Shown piece after piece: positions 9,081 through 18,883 of a stretch of DNA of 64,000 nt. How positions within the stretch are numbered: the stretch's first letter is position 1; every line of letters begins with the position of its first letter. Origin of the DNA: Lachnospiraceae bacterium (GTDB lineage Bacteria > Bacillota > Clostridia > Lachnospirales > Lachnospiraceae). Under the pieces are notes generated by a model that saw only the letters and a list, made by a program, of their open reading frames with translations, was not told where the DNA came from and searched no databases. The translations under genes and the position numbers were made by a program. The stretch is taken from NCBI GenBank assembly GCA_028692395.1, contig JAQUXP010000002.1:62001-126000 (forward strand). Direction: 5' to 3'.

Positions 9081-10292
9081 ATGAAAAATATTTTGGTAGC
9101 ACAGTCCGGCGGTCCCACTGCCGCTATTAATGCAACCCTTGCAGGTGTTATCACATGTGCCTACAGTTCCAAAAATGCGGGAAAAGTTTATGGCGCATGT
9201 AATGGAATTCAAGGTGTACTGGAAGAACGGTTTATTGATCTGCGGGAAAAGCTTACAGGAACGGAAGAACTTTCGATTCTGTGCCAGACACCGGCGGCGG
9301 CGCTTGGCTCATGCAGGTTAAAGCTGAAAGAAGAAAGCCAGCTGAAGGAAATCGTAGATATCCTTCACAAACATGAGATCTCCTGCTTTGTGTATATCGG
9401 TGGAAATGATTCCATGGATACGGTGGATCAGCTGTCTGCCTATTGCAGGAAGCATCAGATTACAGATATCAGTGTGATGGGTGCACCAAAGACGATCGAT
9501 AATGATCTGATGGGCACAGATCACTGTCCGGGCTTTGGTTCTGCAGCCCGCTATATCGCAGAGACATTTTCCGAACTGGAGAGAGACTGTCATGTCTATA
9601 CCACTAAGGCAGTTACCATCGTTGAGGTGATGGGAAGAAATGCAGGGTGGCTCACCGCAGCTTCCGCCCTTGCCCGTGTCAATGGAGAAAAGGGTCCAAA
9701 CCTGATCTATCTGTGTGAGCGTGCGTTTGATAATGAACAGTTCCTTGCAGATGTGCAGGAGCAGCTGAAGGACAATGACAGTGTGGTTGTGGCAATCAGT
9801 GAGGGAATTAAAGACAAAGACGGACGCTATGTCTCAGAACAGGTGCAAAGCAGCGCCGTGGATAATTTTGGACACAGTTATATCGCCGGTTCCGCAAAGG
9901 TTCTCGAAGAACTGGTTCGAGAGCGGATCGGATGCAAGGTGCGTTCCATCGAACTGAATCTGATGCAGCGGTGTGCAGCCCATATTGCCAGTGATACGGA
10001 TATTCAGGAGTCTCGTATGCTGGGCATGTGTGCATGCCAGGCGGCACTGGAGGGAGAGAGTGGAAAGATGGCCGCCGTTATTCGGCTTTCCGACGAGCCG
10101 TATCAGGTGAAATTCGACACTATTCCGGTCTGCGAGGCAGCCAATGCCGAGAAGAAGGTACCGGAAGATTTTATTACGGAAGACGGCCATGATGTGACAG
10201 AAAAAATGATGAAATATCTGAAACCGTTAATTCTAGGGGATCGGACCGTTACATTCGAAAATGGAATTGCGAAACATATCATTTTGTATTAA
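9081..10292 (+). CDS. 6-phosphofructokinase, probably diphosphate-dependent (PFP)
   Basis: GGNDSMDT and APKTIDNDL motifs; PFK fold length 403 aa. Confidence 0.88.
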   Translation: MKNILVAQSGGPTAAINATLAGVITCAYSSKNAGKVYGACNGIQGVLEERFIDLREKLTGTEELSILCQTPAAALGSCRLKLKEESQLKEIVDILHKHEISCFVYIGGNDSMDTVDQLSAYCRKHQITDISVMGAPKTIDNDLMGTDHCPGFGSAARYIAETFSELERDCHVYTTKAVTIVEVMGRNAGWLTAASALARVNGEKGPNLIYLCERAFDNEQFLADVQEQLKDNDSVVVAISEGIKDKDGRYVSEQVQSSAVDNFGHSYIAGSAKVLEELVRERIGCKVRSIELNLMQRCAAHIASDTDIQESRMLGMCACQAALEGESGKMAAVIRLSDEPYQVKFDTIPVCEAANAEKKVPEDFITEDGHDVTEKMMKYLKPLILGDRTVTFENGIAKHIILY

Positions 10293-10406
10293 AAACTATT
10301 GAAAAAAATGTAGAAACAAGCTATTATTATACTTGGATTAAATTTTTTTAAATCGCATCAGCGTATTTAAATTTTAATTTAAAATAGGTCTATGGAGGTC
10401 AGAAGA

Positions 10407-11843
10407 ATGAGTAACACAACAGCAAGCAGCGCGAGACAAAGAATAGATTCTTTACTTGACGCAAACAGTTTTGTTGAAATCGGCGGACAGGTTACTGCCC
10501 GCAGCACAGATTTTAACCTCACTGCAAAAGAGACACCTTCTGACGGTGTCATCACCGGTTACGGTGTGATTGACGGAAATCTGGTTTATGTATACAGCCA
10601 GGATGCATCCGTACTTGGTGGAACCATCGGCGAGATGCATGCCAAGAAAATTGTCAGATTATATGAGACAGCAATGAAGACAGGTGCTCCGGTTATCGGA
10701 CTTGTTGACTGTGCCGGACTGCGCCTTCAGGAGGCAACAGATGCACTGAACGGATTTGGTGATATCTATAGGGCCATGTCTGATGCATCTGGTGTAGTTC
10801 CACAGATTACCGCTTTGTTCGGAACCTGCGGAGGCGGTATGGCTCTCATTCCGGCTCTTACTGATTTCACATTCATGGAAGAGAAAAACGCAAAATTATT
10901 TGTAAATTCTCCAAATGCAATTGCCGGAAACATTGACAGCAAGTGTGATACTTCCTCAGCCAAGTTCCAGAGCGAAGAGACAGGTCTTGTTGACTATGTA
11001 GGAAGTGAAGCTGATATTCTTGGACAGATGCGGGCACTGGTGAGCATGCTTCCATCAAACTTCGAGGATGATCTGGATTATGAGGATTCCTCCGATGATC
11101 TGAACCGTGCATGCAGCGATCTTGCTAACTGTATCGGTGATACAGCGATTCTTCTGGCACAGATCAGTGATAACGGCACTTTCTTTGAATCAAAGAAGAT
11201 GTATGGAACCGATATGGTTACTGCATTTATCAAACTGAATGGAACAACTGTAGGTGCAGTAGCAAACCGCAGCGAGTCCTATGATACAGAAGGAAATGTT
11301 GTATTCCAGTCTGAGGCTGTACTGAGTGCAAGAGGTGCTGAGAAAGCAGCTGAGTTCGTAGAATTCTGCGATGCCTTCTCTATCCCTGTCCTCACCATCA
11401 CGAATGTGAAGGGCTTTAAGGCAAGCAAGTGCTCCGAGAAGAAGATGGCAAAAGCAGTTGCAAAACTGACCTATGCTTTCGCTAATGCTACCACTTCAAA
11501 GGTAAATGTAATCACAGGAGCTGCTTATGGAAGTGCTTATCTTGCCATGAACAGCAAATCCACAGGAGCAGATATGGTTTATGCATGGAGCGATGCACAG
11601 ATCGGAATGATGGATGCCAAGTCTGCTGCAAAGATTATGTACGAAGGAACTGACGCTGCTACGATCAATGAAAAAGCAGCAGAATATGCGACACTGCAGA
11701 ATAGTGTGATGTCTGCAGCAAGAAGAGGATACGTTGATACAATCATTGATCCGGTTGATACAAGAAAGTATGTAATCGGTGCATTTGAGATGTTATTTAC
11801 AAAGAGAGAGAATCGTCCGGACAAAAAACACGGCACGGTTTAG
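10407..11843 (+). CDS. carboxyl transferase domain protein (acyl-CoA carboxylase beta / methylmalonyl-CoA decarboxylase alpha-like, 12S type)
   Basis: ACC-type carboxyltransferase pattern (FGTCGGGMALIPAL, NVKGFKASKCSEKK, GAAYGSAYLAMNSK); RBS ggaggt upstream of 10407. Confidence 0.85.
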   Translation: MSNTTASSARQRIDSLLDANSFVEIGGQVTARSTDFNLTAKETPSDGVITGYGVIDGNLVYVYSQDASVLGGTIGEMHAKKIVRLYETAMKTGAPVIGLVDCAGLRLQEATDALNGFGDIYRAMSDASGVVPQITALFGTCGGGMALIPALTDFTFMEEKNAKLFVNSPNAIAGNIDSKCDTSSAKFQSEETGLVDYVGSEADILGQMRALVSMLPSNFEDDLDYEDSSDDLNRACSDLANCIGDTAILLAQISDNGTFFESKKMYGTDMVTAFIKLNGTTVGAVANRSESYDTEGNVVFQSEAVLSARGAEKAAEFVEFCDAFSIPVLTITNVKGFKASKCSEKKMAKAVAKLTYAFANATTSKVNVITGAAYGSAYLAMNSKSTGADMVYAWSDAQIGMMDAKSAAKIMYEGTDAATINEKAAEYATLQNSVMSAARRGYVDTIIDPVDTRKYVIGAFEMLFTKRENRPDKKHGTV

Positions 11844-11856
11844 GCGAGGTGATGAG

Positions 11857-12618
11857 ATGAAAAAGACATGGAAAAAATTGACGAGTCTTATCCTCACACT
11901 GACTTGTATGTTGATGCTTTTATGCTTACCGGTAAGTGCAGCAGCGTCTGCAATTACAGAAGAAGATAAAGCAAGTGTTGCCTCCACGTTAAAGTCAACG
12001 CTGGAACAGATGGGCACAATGTCCGAGAGTGATTTACAGTCCTTTAAGGACAGCAGTAATTTTACCGCTTCCTTTGTTGATGCATGGAAATCTTCTGTTG
12101 ATGAGGCAGGCACTGTAGTAAGTACAGGAGAAGCTGATATAACAGAAAAAGAGGGTGTGCTGACGGTTAAAATTCCAGTGGAATTTGAAAAGTACAGCGG
12201 CACGATGTCTGCAACTTTTGACAGTAACGGAACTACAACAGATACTGCATGGTCAGGTCTTACAATCAATGTTAACTATCCGATGTCTGTTCTTCTGGAG
12301 CAGGCAGGCATGAATACCCTTATGGGTATCTGCATTGTATTTGTTATGCTGATTTTCCTGTCTCTGATAATCTCCCTGTTCAAGTTTGTAGGACAGACAC
12401 AGCAGACAAAGAAAGCGGCACCGGCCCCGAAGGTGGAAGCACCAAAAGCACCTGCAGCAGCACCGGTTGTTGAGATGGCAGGTATCAGTGATGATACAGA
12501 GATTGCTCTTGTGATTTCAGCAGCAATAGCGGCATACGAGGAAGAGAATCCAGGTGGGGACGGATATGTAGTACGTTCTATCAAAAAAGTAAATAATAGA
12601 AGATGGAAAAGAGCATAG
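11857..12618 (+). CDS. OadG-family Na+ pump decarboxylase gamma subunit
   Basis: Signal/TM N-terminus, TM segment GICIVFVMLIFLSLIISLFKFV, Ala/Pro linker, EIALVISAAIAAYEEENPG C-terminus typical of OadG family; operon context. Confidence 0.8.
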   Translation: MKKTWKKLTSLILTLTCMLMLLCLPVSAAASAITEEDKASVASTLKSTLEQMGTMSESDLQSFKDSSNFTASFVDAWKSSVDEAGTVVSTGEADITEKEGVLTVKIPVEFEKYSGTMSATFDSNGTTTDTAWSGLTINVNYPMSVLLEQAGMNTLMGICIVFVMLIFLSLIISLFKFVGQTQQTKKAAPAPKVEAPKAPAAAPVVEMAGISDDTEIALVISAAIAAYEEENPGGDGYVVRSIKKVNNRRWKRA

Positions 12619-12632
12619 GAGGATTTAGTGAT

Positions 12633-13016
12633 ATGAAAACTTATACAATTACTGTAAATGGCAATGTATACAATGTAACCGTAGAAGAGGGAACAACCGC
12701 AGGCGCACCAGTACAGGCGGCAGCACCAGTGGCAGCTCCTAAGGCTGCACCGGCAGCACCGGCACCAAAGGCAGCAGCACCAGCTGCAGCAGGCACAGCA
12801 GGCGGTGTAGAAGTTACAGCATCCGTACCAGGAAAAATCTTTAAGATTGAAGCAAAAGTTGGTACTACTGTAAAATCTGGAGATACTGTAGTAGTTCTGG
12901 AAGCCATGAAGATGGAGATTCCGGTTGTTGCTCCCCAGGATGGAACAATCGCCAGCATCAATGTAGCTGCAGGTGATGCTGTTGAATCCGGTGACGTATT
13001 AGCTACTATGAACTAA
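12633..13016 (+). CDS. biotin carboxyl carrier protein / biotin-lipoyl attachment domain
   Basis: EAMKMEI biotinylation motif, Ala/Pro linker. Confidence 0.93.
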   Translation: MKTYTITVNGNVYNVTVEEGTTAGAPVQAAAPVAAPKAAPAAPAPKAAAPAAAGTAGGVEVTASVPGKIFKIEAKVGTTVKSGDTVVVLEAMKMEIPVVAPQDGTIASINVAAGDAVESGDVLATMN

Positions 13017-13057
13017 TCCATCCCTTGGGATGAAAATACGAACCGGGAGGTAAAGAA

Positions 13058-14215
13058 ATGTCTTACATTACAGATACACTTTCAAATTTACTTCACCAGA
13101 CTGCATTTTTTAATCTGACTGTCGGCAACTACTTTATGATTCTGGTAGCCTTCGTCTTTTTATATCTTGCAATTAAGAAGGGTTTTGAACCCCTTCTGCT
13201 GGTGCCAATCGCATTTGGTATGCTGCTGGTTAATATCTATCCTGATATTATGTCAGCTCCTTATACCGATGCACAGGGCATAGAACATGCGGGAGGACTT
13301 CTGCATTACTTCTATATCCTTGATGAGTGGAGTATTCTTCCATCACTGATCTTTATGGGTGTTGGTGCGATGACAGACTTCGGTCCTCTTATCGCCAATC
13401 CGATCAGCTTCCTGATGGGTGCAGCAGCTCAGTTCGGAATCTATGTTGCTTATTTCCTTGCAATCTTCCTTGGATTTAACGGAAAAGCAGCAGCTTCCAT
13501 CTCCATCATCGGTGGTGCAGATGGCCCTACCTCTATCTTCCTCTGCGGAAAGCTGGGACAGACAGACCTGATGGGACCTATCGCAGTAGCGGCATATTCT
13601 TATATGTCTCTGGTGCCGATCATTCAGCCTCCGATTATGAAACTTCTCACAACAGAGAAGGAAAGAAAAATCAAGATGCAGCAGCTTCGTCCGGTTTCCA
13701 AACTGGAGAAGATTTTGTTCCCTATCGTTATTACAACCGTTGTTTGTCTGATTCTTCCTACCACAGCACCACTGGTTGGTATGCTGATGCTGGGTAACTT
13801 ATTCCGTGAGAGCGGTGTTGTGAAACAGCTGCAGGAGACAGCATCGAATGCTTTGATGTATATCGTAGTTATTTTGCTGGGTACTTCCGTAGGTGCAACT
13901 ACAAGTGCAGAAGCATTCCTGAACTGGAGCACACTGAAAATCGTGTTCCTTGGACTGGCGGCATTTGCCTTTGGTACCGCAGCAGGTGTTCTGCTTGGAA
14001 AACTGCTCTGTAAGATTACAGGCGGAAAGATTAACCCTCTGATTGGATCAGCCGGTGTATCAGCCGTACCTATGGCGGCCCGTGTATCGCAGAAGGTAGG
14101 TGCGGAAGCAGATCCTACAAACTTCCTGCTGATGCATGCCATGGGACCAAACGTAGCCGGTGTTATCGGTACAGCAGTTGCTGCCGGAGTGTTTATGGCA
14201 ATCTTTGGAGTATAA
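13058..14215 (+). CDS. Na+-translocating decarboxylase beta subunit
   Basis: Polytopic; [10 protein letters not shown] motif; Rossmann-free 385 aa OadB/MmdB-type sequence. Confidence 0.92.
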   Translation: MSYITDTLSNLLHQTAFFNLTVGNYFMILVAFVFLYLAIKKGFEPLLLVPIAFGMLLVNIYPDIMSAPYTDAQGIEHAGGLLHYFYILDEWSILPSLIFMGVGAMTDFGPLIANPISFLMGAAAQFGIYVAYFLAIFLGFNGKAAASISIIGGADGPTSIFLCGKLGQTDLMGPIAVAAYSYMSLVPIIQPPIMKLLTTEKERKIKMQQLRPVSKLEKILFPIVITTVVCLILPTTAPLVGMLMLGNLFRESGVVKQLQETASNALMYIVVILLGTSVGATTSAEAFLNWSTLKIVFLGLAAFAFGTAAGVLLGKLLCKITGGKINPLIGSAGVSAVPMAARVSQKVGAEADPTNFLLMHAMGPNVAGVIGTAVAAGVFMAIFGV

Positions 14216-14239
14216 CTTGAAAGAAGGAGGAAATTAGAT

Positions 14240-15652
14240 ATGGCAACAATAGAAAAAAAGCCGGTTGGAATTATGGAAACCGTACTTCGTGATGCACATC
14301 AGTCTCTGATTGCAACACGTATGACTACGGAGCAGATGCTTCCAATCGTAGATAAGATGGATAAAGTCGGATATCATGCAGTAGAGTGCTGGGGAGGTGC
14401 AACCTTCGATGCGTCCTTACGTTTCCTGCATGAGGATCCATGGGAAAGACTTCGCAAGCTGCGTGACGGATTCAAGAACACAAAGCTTCAGATGCTCTTC
14501 CGTGGACAGAACATTCTGGGATATCGTCCCTATGCAGATGATGTGGTAGAGTATTTCGTTCAGAAATCTGCTGCAAACGGAATTGATATTATCCGTATCT
14601 TTGACTGCATGAATGATTTGCGTAATCTGCAGACAGCAGTTAAGGCAGCAAACAAAGAAAAAGCGCATGCACAGGTAGCACTTTCCTACACACTGGGAGA
14701 TGCTTACACCCTTGATTACTGGACCTCTATGGCAAAGAAAATCGAGGATATGGGTGCAGATTCTATCTGTATCAAGGATATGGCAGGTCTGCTGCTTCCT
14801 TACAAAGCAACAGAGCTTGTTACGGCGCTGAAGGAGACTACAAAGCTTCCGATTCAGCTGCATACGCATTACACCTCAGGTGTAGCTTCCATGACTTATA
14901 TGAAGGCAATTGAGGCAGGCGTTGATGTTGTTGACTGTGCAATCTCCCCATTTGCTATGGGTACTTCACAGCCGGCTACCGAGGTTATGGTTGAAACCTT
15001 CAAGGGAACACCTTTTGATACAGGTTATGATCAGAATCTGTTGGCTGAGATCGCAGACTACTTCCGTCCGATGAGAGATGAAGCATTGGAAAGCGGTCTT
15101 CTGAATCCTAAGAACCTTGGTGTTAATATCAAGACACTTCTGTATCAGGTACCAGGCGGAATGCTTTCCAACCTGACAAGCCAGCTGAAGGATCAGCATG
15201 CAGAAGACAAGTATTATGATGTGTTGGAAGAGGTTCCCCGTGTTCGTAAGGACCTTGGTGAGTGCCCACTGGTAACTCCTTCTTCCCAGATCGTCGGAAC
15301 ACAGGCTGTATTCAACGTTATCATGGGTGAACGTTACAAGATGGTAACCAAAGAGACAAAAGATGTACTGAGTGGAAAATACGGTGCAACTGCAAAACCG
15401 TTCAATCCGGAAGTACAGAAAAAGTGCATTGGTGATATAGAACCCATCACCTGTCGTCCGGCTGACCTGATCGCTGATGAGCTGGATACACTGGAAGGTG
15501 AGATGGCGCAGTACAAAGAGCAGGATGAGGACATCTTGTCTTACGCACTGTTCCCACAGGTAGCTACAGACTTCTTCAAGTACAGAGATGCACAGAAGAC
15601 AAAAGTAGATGCCAAGGAAGCAGATAAAGAAAACGGAGCATATCCGGTTTAA
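14240..15652 (+). CDS. oxaloacetate decarboxylase alpha / pyruvate carboxylase subunit B-like carboxyltransferase (5S type, no fused biotin domain)
   Basis: ETVLRDAHQSLIATRM, FRGQNILGYRPYADDVV, IKDMAGLL, LHTHYTSG motifs. Confidence 0.92.
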   Translation: MATIEKKPVGIMETVLRDAHQSLIATRMTTEQMLPIVDKMDKVGYHAVECWGGATFDASLRFLHEDPWERLRKLRDGFKNTKLQMLFRGQNILGYRPYADDVVEYFVQKSAANGIDIIRIFDCMNDLRNLQTAVKAANKEKAHAQVALSYTLGDAYTLDYWTSMAKKIEDMGADSICIKDMAGLLLPYKATELVTALKETTKLPIQLHTHYTSGVASMTYMKAIEAGVDVVDCAISPFAMGTSQPATEVMVETFKGTPFDTGYDQNLLAEIADYFRPMRDEALESGLLNPKNLGVNIKTLLYQVPGGMLSNLTSQLKDQHAEDKYYDVLEEVPRVRKDLGECPLVTPSSQIVGTQAVFNVIMGERYKMVTKETKDVLSGKYGATAKPFNPEVQKKCIGDIEPITCRPADLIADELDTLEGEMAQYKEQDEDILSYALFPQVATDFFKYRDAQKTKVDAKEADKENGAYPV

Positions 15653-15680
15653 GTCCTAAAAAACGCCAGAATCAAAAAAA

Positions 15681-15919
15681 GCTGTCCCGCTTCGGTGGCT
15701 GGGAGCTCCTTAGGAGGGCTGAACACATTTGCAGAAGTCCTAAGCATAGGAAAAAGAATAGAATTTGCGTTGTAAGCATGCAGCACACTGTTTAAGTGAA
15801 ACGAGTTTGTGCTGCATACTTACGTTTTTAGCAAAATCTATTCTTTTTTTGTATGCTCTTGGACTTCGAAACCGTGTTCCGCCCTCCTAAGGAGCTTCCA
15901 GCCACCGAAGTGGGACAGC
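15681..15919 (-). repeat. long imperfect hairpin element, copy B (inverted orientation relative to copy A; T7 on minus strand)
   Basis: Arms gctgtccc(g/a)cttcggtggctgg(g/a)agctccttaggagggc reverse-complementary; apical helix 15772-15786/15809-15823; reverse complement aligns with 4088-4332. Confidence 0.9.
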
Positions 15920-15949
15920 CCCCCCTTGGTTGATTCTGAACAGTTATCG

Positions 15950-15978
15950 TTGCGTATCAAATTTCACCGTGCTATAAT
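15950..15978 (+). promoter_or_regulatory. promoter upstream of rpiR-type regulator
   Basis: TTGCGT, 17 bp, TATAAT. Confidence 0.6.
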
Positions 15979-16037
15979 GAGCGTTAGCGAGAAAGATGAA
16001 GATCTGCGAATAGTTACAAGAGAGGTTAGAATTCAAG

Positions 16038-16964
16038 ATGGAACAAACAGATAATTTACTGGCACGACTGAATCAGCAGTATGGCGAACTGAGTAAGGGG
16101 CAGAAGCGCCTTGCGGACTTTATTGCTGATCATTATGATAAGGCTGTTTTTATGACAGCTGCCAAGCTTGGCGGGGAAGTGGGTGTAAGTGAATCAACCA
16201 CAGTACGCTTTGCAACCCAGCTGGGATATGAGGGATTTCCCCAATTTCATCGTGCTCTTGAGGAATTGGTCCGCAACAGGCTGAATTCGATTCAGCGGAT
16301 GAAGGTTACCTATGGCAGAGTGCCCCAGGAAAAGATTCTGGACAATGTTTTGCAGTCCGATATTGACAAGATCAAGCTGACACTGGAACAGATTGACCAT
16401 GAAGCTTTTAATATGGCGGTACAGACGATACTGGACGCCAAGAACATCTATGTGGTAGGTATTCGAAGCTGCGCACCCCTGGCAGAATTCTTGGGCTTTT
16501 ATCTGAATCTGATTTTTGATAATGTGCGTCTGTTACGAACCAGCAGTTCCAGCGAGATCTTTGAGCAGATGATTCGGATTGATGAAAAGGATGTTATTAT
16601 TGGAATCAGTTTTCCAAGGTATTCTATGCGGACGTTAAAGGCGATGGAATTCGCCAATAACAGAAGTGCCAAGGTGATCACCATCACGGACAGTATTCAT
16701 TCACCCATGAATCTGTACTCCTCCTGTAATCTGATCGCACGCAGTGATATGGCATCCATCGTGGATTCTCTTGTGGCACCCCTTAGTGTGATTAATTCTC
16801 TGGTTGTGGCCCTCTGCATGAAAAAGCAGAAGCAGGTGATGAACACGCTGGAGACCATGGAAGAGATCTGGGATGAATATCAGGTCTACAGTAATGATGA
16901 AATTAATTATATCGATGATAAGATCAAACTACGATTCCCAAAGATGGAGGATGAGCATGTCTGA
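16038..16964 (+). CDS. MurR/RpiR-family transcriptional regulator (HTH + SIS)
   Basis: N-terminal HTH_6 (GEVGVSESTTVRFATQLGYEGFPQF) and SIS domain. Confidence 0.92.
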   Translation: MEQTDNLLARLNQQYGELSKGQKRLADFIADHYDKAVFMTAAKLGGEVGVSESTTVRFATQLGYEGFPQFHRALEELVRNRLNSIQRMKVTYGRVPQEKILDNVLQSDIDKIKLTLEQIDHEAFNMAVQTILDAKNIYVVGIRSCAPLAEFLGFYLNLIFDNVRLLRTSSSSEIFEQMIRIDEKDVIIGISFPRYSMRTLKAMEFANNRSAKVITITDSIHSPMNLYSSCNLIARSDMASIVDSLVAPLSVINSLVVALCMKKQKQVMNTLETMEEIWDEYQVYSNDEINYIDDKIKLRFPKMEDEHV

Positions 16965-18225
16965 GGTTGTGATAATAGGTGGTGGAGCTGCAGGTATGGC
17001 GGCAGCTGTATTTGCAGGGAGAAATGGTGCAAAAGTCCGCCTCTTTGAGAAAAATGAGAAACTTGGAAAAAAACTTTTTATCACCGGTAAGGGAAGATGC
17101 AATTTCACCAATGCCTGTGATATGGAAGAACTGTTTCAAAATGTGGTGACGAATCCGAAATTCCTCTACAGCGCATTTTACAGTTTTACCAATCAGGATG
17201 CCATAGGATTCTTTGAGGAGCTGGGAGTGGAGACGAAGGTGGAGCGGGGCAACAGAGCATTTCCAAGTTCTGATCACTCCTCCGACATAATCCGTGCGCT
17301 GCAACAGGAGATGCGCAGACTGGGAGTACAGATCAGACTTCATACTACAGTAAAATCGCTGCTTACGAAAGAAAATCAGGTAACTGGAATAATATTGGAG
17401 GATGGGGAAACGATAGCAGCAGATGCTGTTATTCTGGCGGCAGGCGGAGCCTCCTATCCGGTAACCGGATCCGATGGAGCGGGCGTGAGGATGGCTTCAA
17501 AGGTCGGAATACCGGTCAAGGAATCGGCTGCAGCCCTGGTACCGCTGGTGGTCAGTGAGGATTATATTCCTCTGATGCAGGGCTTATCTCTTCGAAATGT
17601 CGCACTCAAGATTATGGATCAAAGACGTGTGATCTTTGATGAGTTTGGTGAGATGATGTTCACTCACTTTGGCATTACGGGTCCCCTTGTCCTTTCTGCC
17701 AGTTCCCGGATTACGAGAAAACTGGAGAAGCAGAACCTAAAAGCGTTTATCGATTTAAAACCGGCACTTACGGAGGAACAGCTGGATGCCCGGGTTCTGC
17801 GGGAATTTGAGCAGGGAAAAAACAGGCAGTTTAAGAATGTGATCCCGGCGCTTTTCCCTGCACGTATGCTTTCCGTGATGCTGGCTTTGTCTGCAATTCC
17901 CTACGATAAAAAGGTAAATGAAATTACAAGAGAAGAAAGGCAGGCTTTTGTAAAACTGATTAAGTCATTTCCTATGACAATCACCAAAACAAGAGGTTTA
18001 GACGAAGCAATCATCACCCAGGGTGGTATTGATACGAAAGCAGTAAATCCATCCACCATGGAGTCCAGACAATACGAACACCTATATTTTATCGGTGAAG
18101 TACTGGATGTGGATGCTCTGACTGGTGGCTTTAATCTTCAGATTGCATGGTCAACTGCCTTTTTGGCTGCAACAGCCATACAGGAACAAACACAAAAGGA
18201 CGGAGGAATGAATATTGAGCTTTAA
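16957..18225 (+). CDS. NAD(P)/FAD-dependent oxidoreductase, HI0933/BaiN-like family
   Basis: GGGAAGMAAAVFAGRNGAKVRLFEKNEKLGKKLFITGKGRCNFTN. Confidence 0.93.
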   Translation: MSEVVIIGGGAAGMAAAVFAGRNGAKVRLFEKNEKLGKKLFITGKGRCNFTNACDMEELFQNVVTNPKFLYSAFYSFTNQDAIGFFEELGVETKVERGNRAFPSSDHSSDIIRALQQEMRRLGVQIRLHTTVKSLLTKENQVTGIILEDGETIAADAVILAAGGASYPVTGSDGAGVRMASKVGIPVKESAAALVPLVVSEDYIPLMQGLSLRNVALKIMDQRRVIFDEFGEMMFTHFGITGPLVLSASSRITRKLEKQNLKAFIDLKPALTEEQLDARVLREFEQGKNRQFKNVIPALFPARMLSVMLALSAIPYDKKVNEITREERQAFVKLIKSFPMTITKTRGLDEAIITQGGIDTKAVNPSTMESRQYEHLYFIGEVLDVDALTGGFNLQIAWSTAFLAATAIQEQTQKDGGMNIEL

Positions 18226-18880
18226 TATCGCAATTGACGGACCGGCAGGAGCCGGAAAAAGCACGATAGCCAAAAAAGTTGCAAAACAGCTGGAATTTAT
18301 CTATGTAGATACTGGTGCGATGTACCGCACCATGGCCTTGTACTGTATCAGACAGAAGCTGAATCTGGAGGATGAGAAAGTCATCGCAGAAGCCTGCAGA
18401 GATATCTCTGTAGATATTCGATATATCCAAGGAGAGCAGCAGATGCTGTTGAATGGAGAGAATGTCTCTTCTCAGATTCGCACAGAACAGGTGGGAAATG
18501 CTGCTTCCACAGTAAGCGCCTACCAGTCAGTCAGACAGAAACTGACGCAGCTGCAGAAGAATCTGGCATCCAGCCAGAATGTTGTGATGGATGGAAGAGA
18601 TATCGGAACGGCAGTGCTGCCCGATGCGCAGATAAAGATCTATCTCACAGCCAGTGCCCGCACAAGGGCACTTCGCAGACTGAAGGATCTCAAGGACAGG
18701 GGGATGAGCGGCGAGCTTTCTGTTATTGAAGCAGATATTAATGAGCGGGATCATCGGGATATGACACGGGAGATTTCCCCTCTTTGTCAGGCCGAAGATG
18801 CCCTGCTGATCGATTCCTCTCAGATGACGGCAGAGGAAGTAACCACAGAAATAATAAAGATTTACGAGGAGCGAAAGTAA
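18215..18880 (+). CDS. cmk: (d)CMP kinase
   Basis: IDGPAGAGKSTIAK, YVDTGAMYR, MDGRDIGTAVLPDA; TTG start. Confidence 0.95.
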   Translation: MSFNIAIDGPAGAGKSTIAKKVAKQLEFIYVDTGAMYRTMALYCIRQKLNLEDEKVIAEACRDISVDIRYIQGEQQMLLNGENVSSQIRTEQVGNAASTVSAYQSVRQKLTQLQKNLASSQNVVMDGRDIGTAVLPDAQIKIYLTASARTRALRRLKDLKDRGMSGELSVIEADINERDHRDMTREISPLCQAEDALLIDSSQMTAEEVTTEIIKIYEERK

Positions 18881-18883
18881 ACG

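Noticed and set aside
12420-12800. Repetitive gca/ccg-rich stretches in OadG and biotin-carrier genes
   Set aside because: Normal Ala/Pro-rich flexible linkers of Na+ pump gamma and biotin carrier subunits, not a separate repeat element.
13019-13032. catcccttgggatg palindrome between biotin carrier and beta subunit
   Set aside because: Short (14 bp), no T tract; may be a weak mRNA hairpin but not enough support to call.
14417-14869. 150-aa minus-strand ORF
   Set aside because: Shadow ORF within the 5S-type carboxyltransferase gene.
15809-16054. 81-aa ORF upstream of rpiR
   Set aside because: Runs through the right arm of hairpin element B and the rpiR promoter; sequence is repeat-derived.
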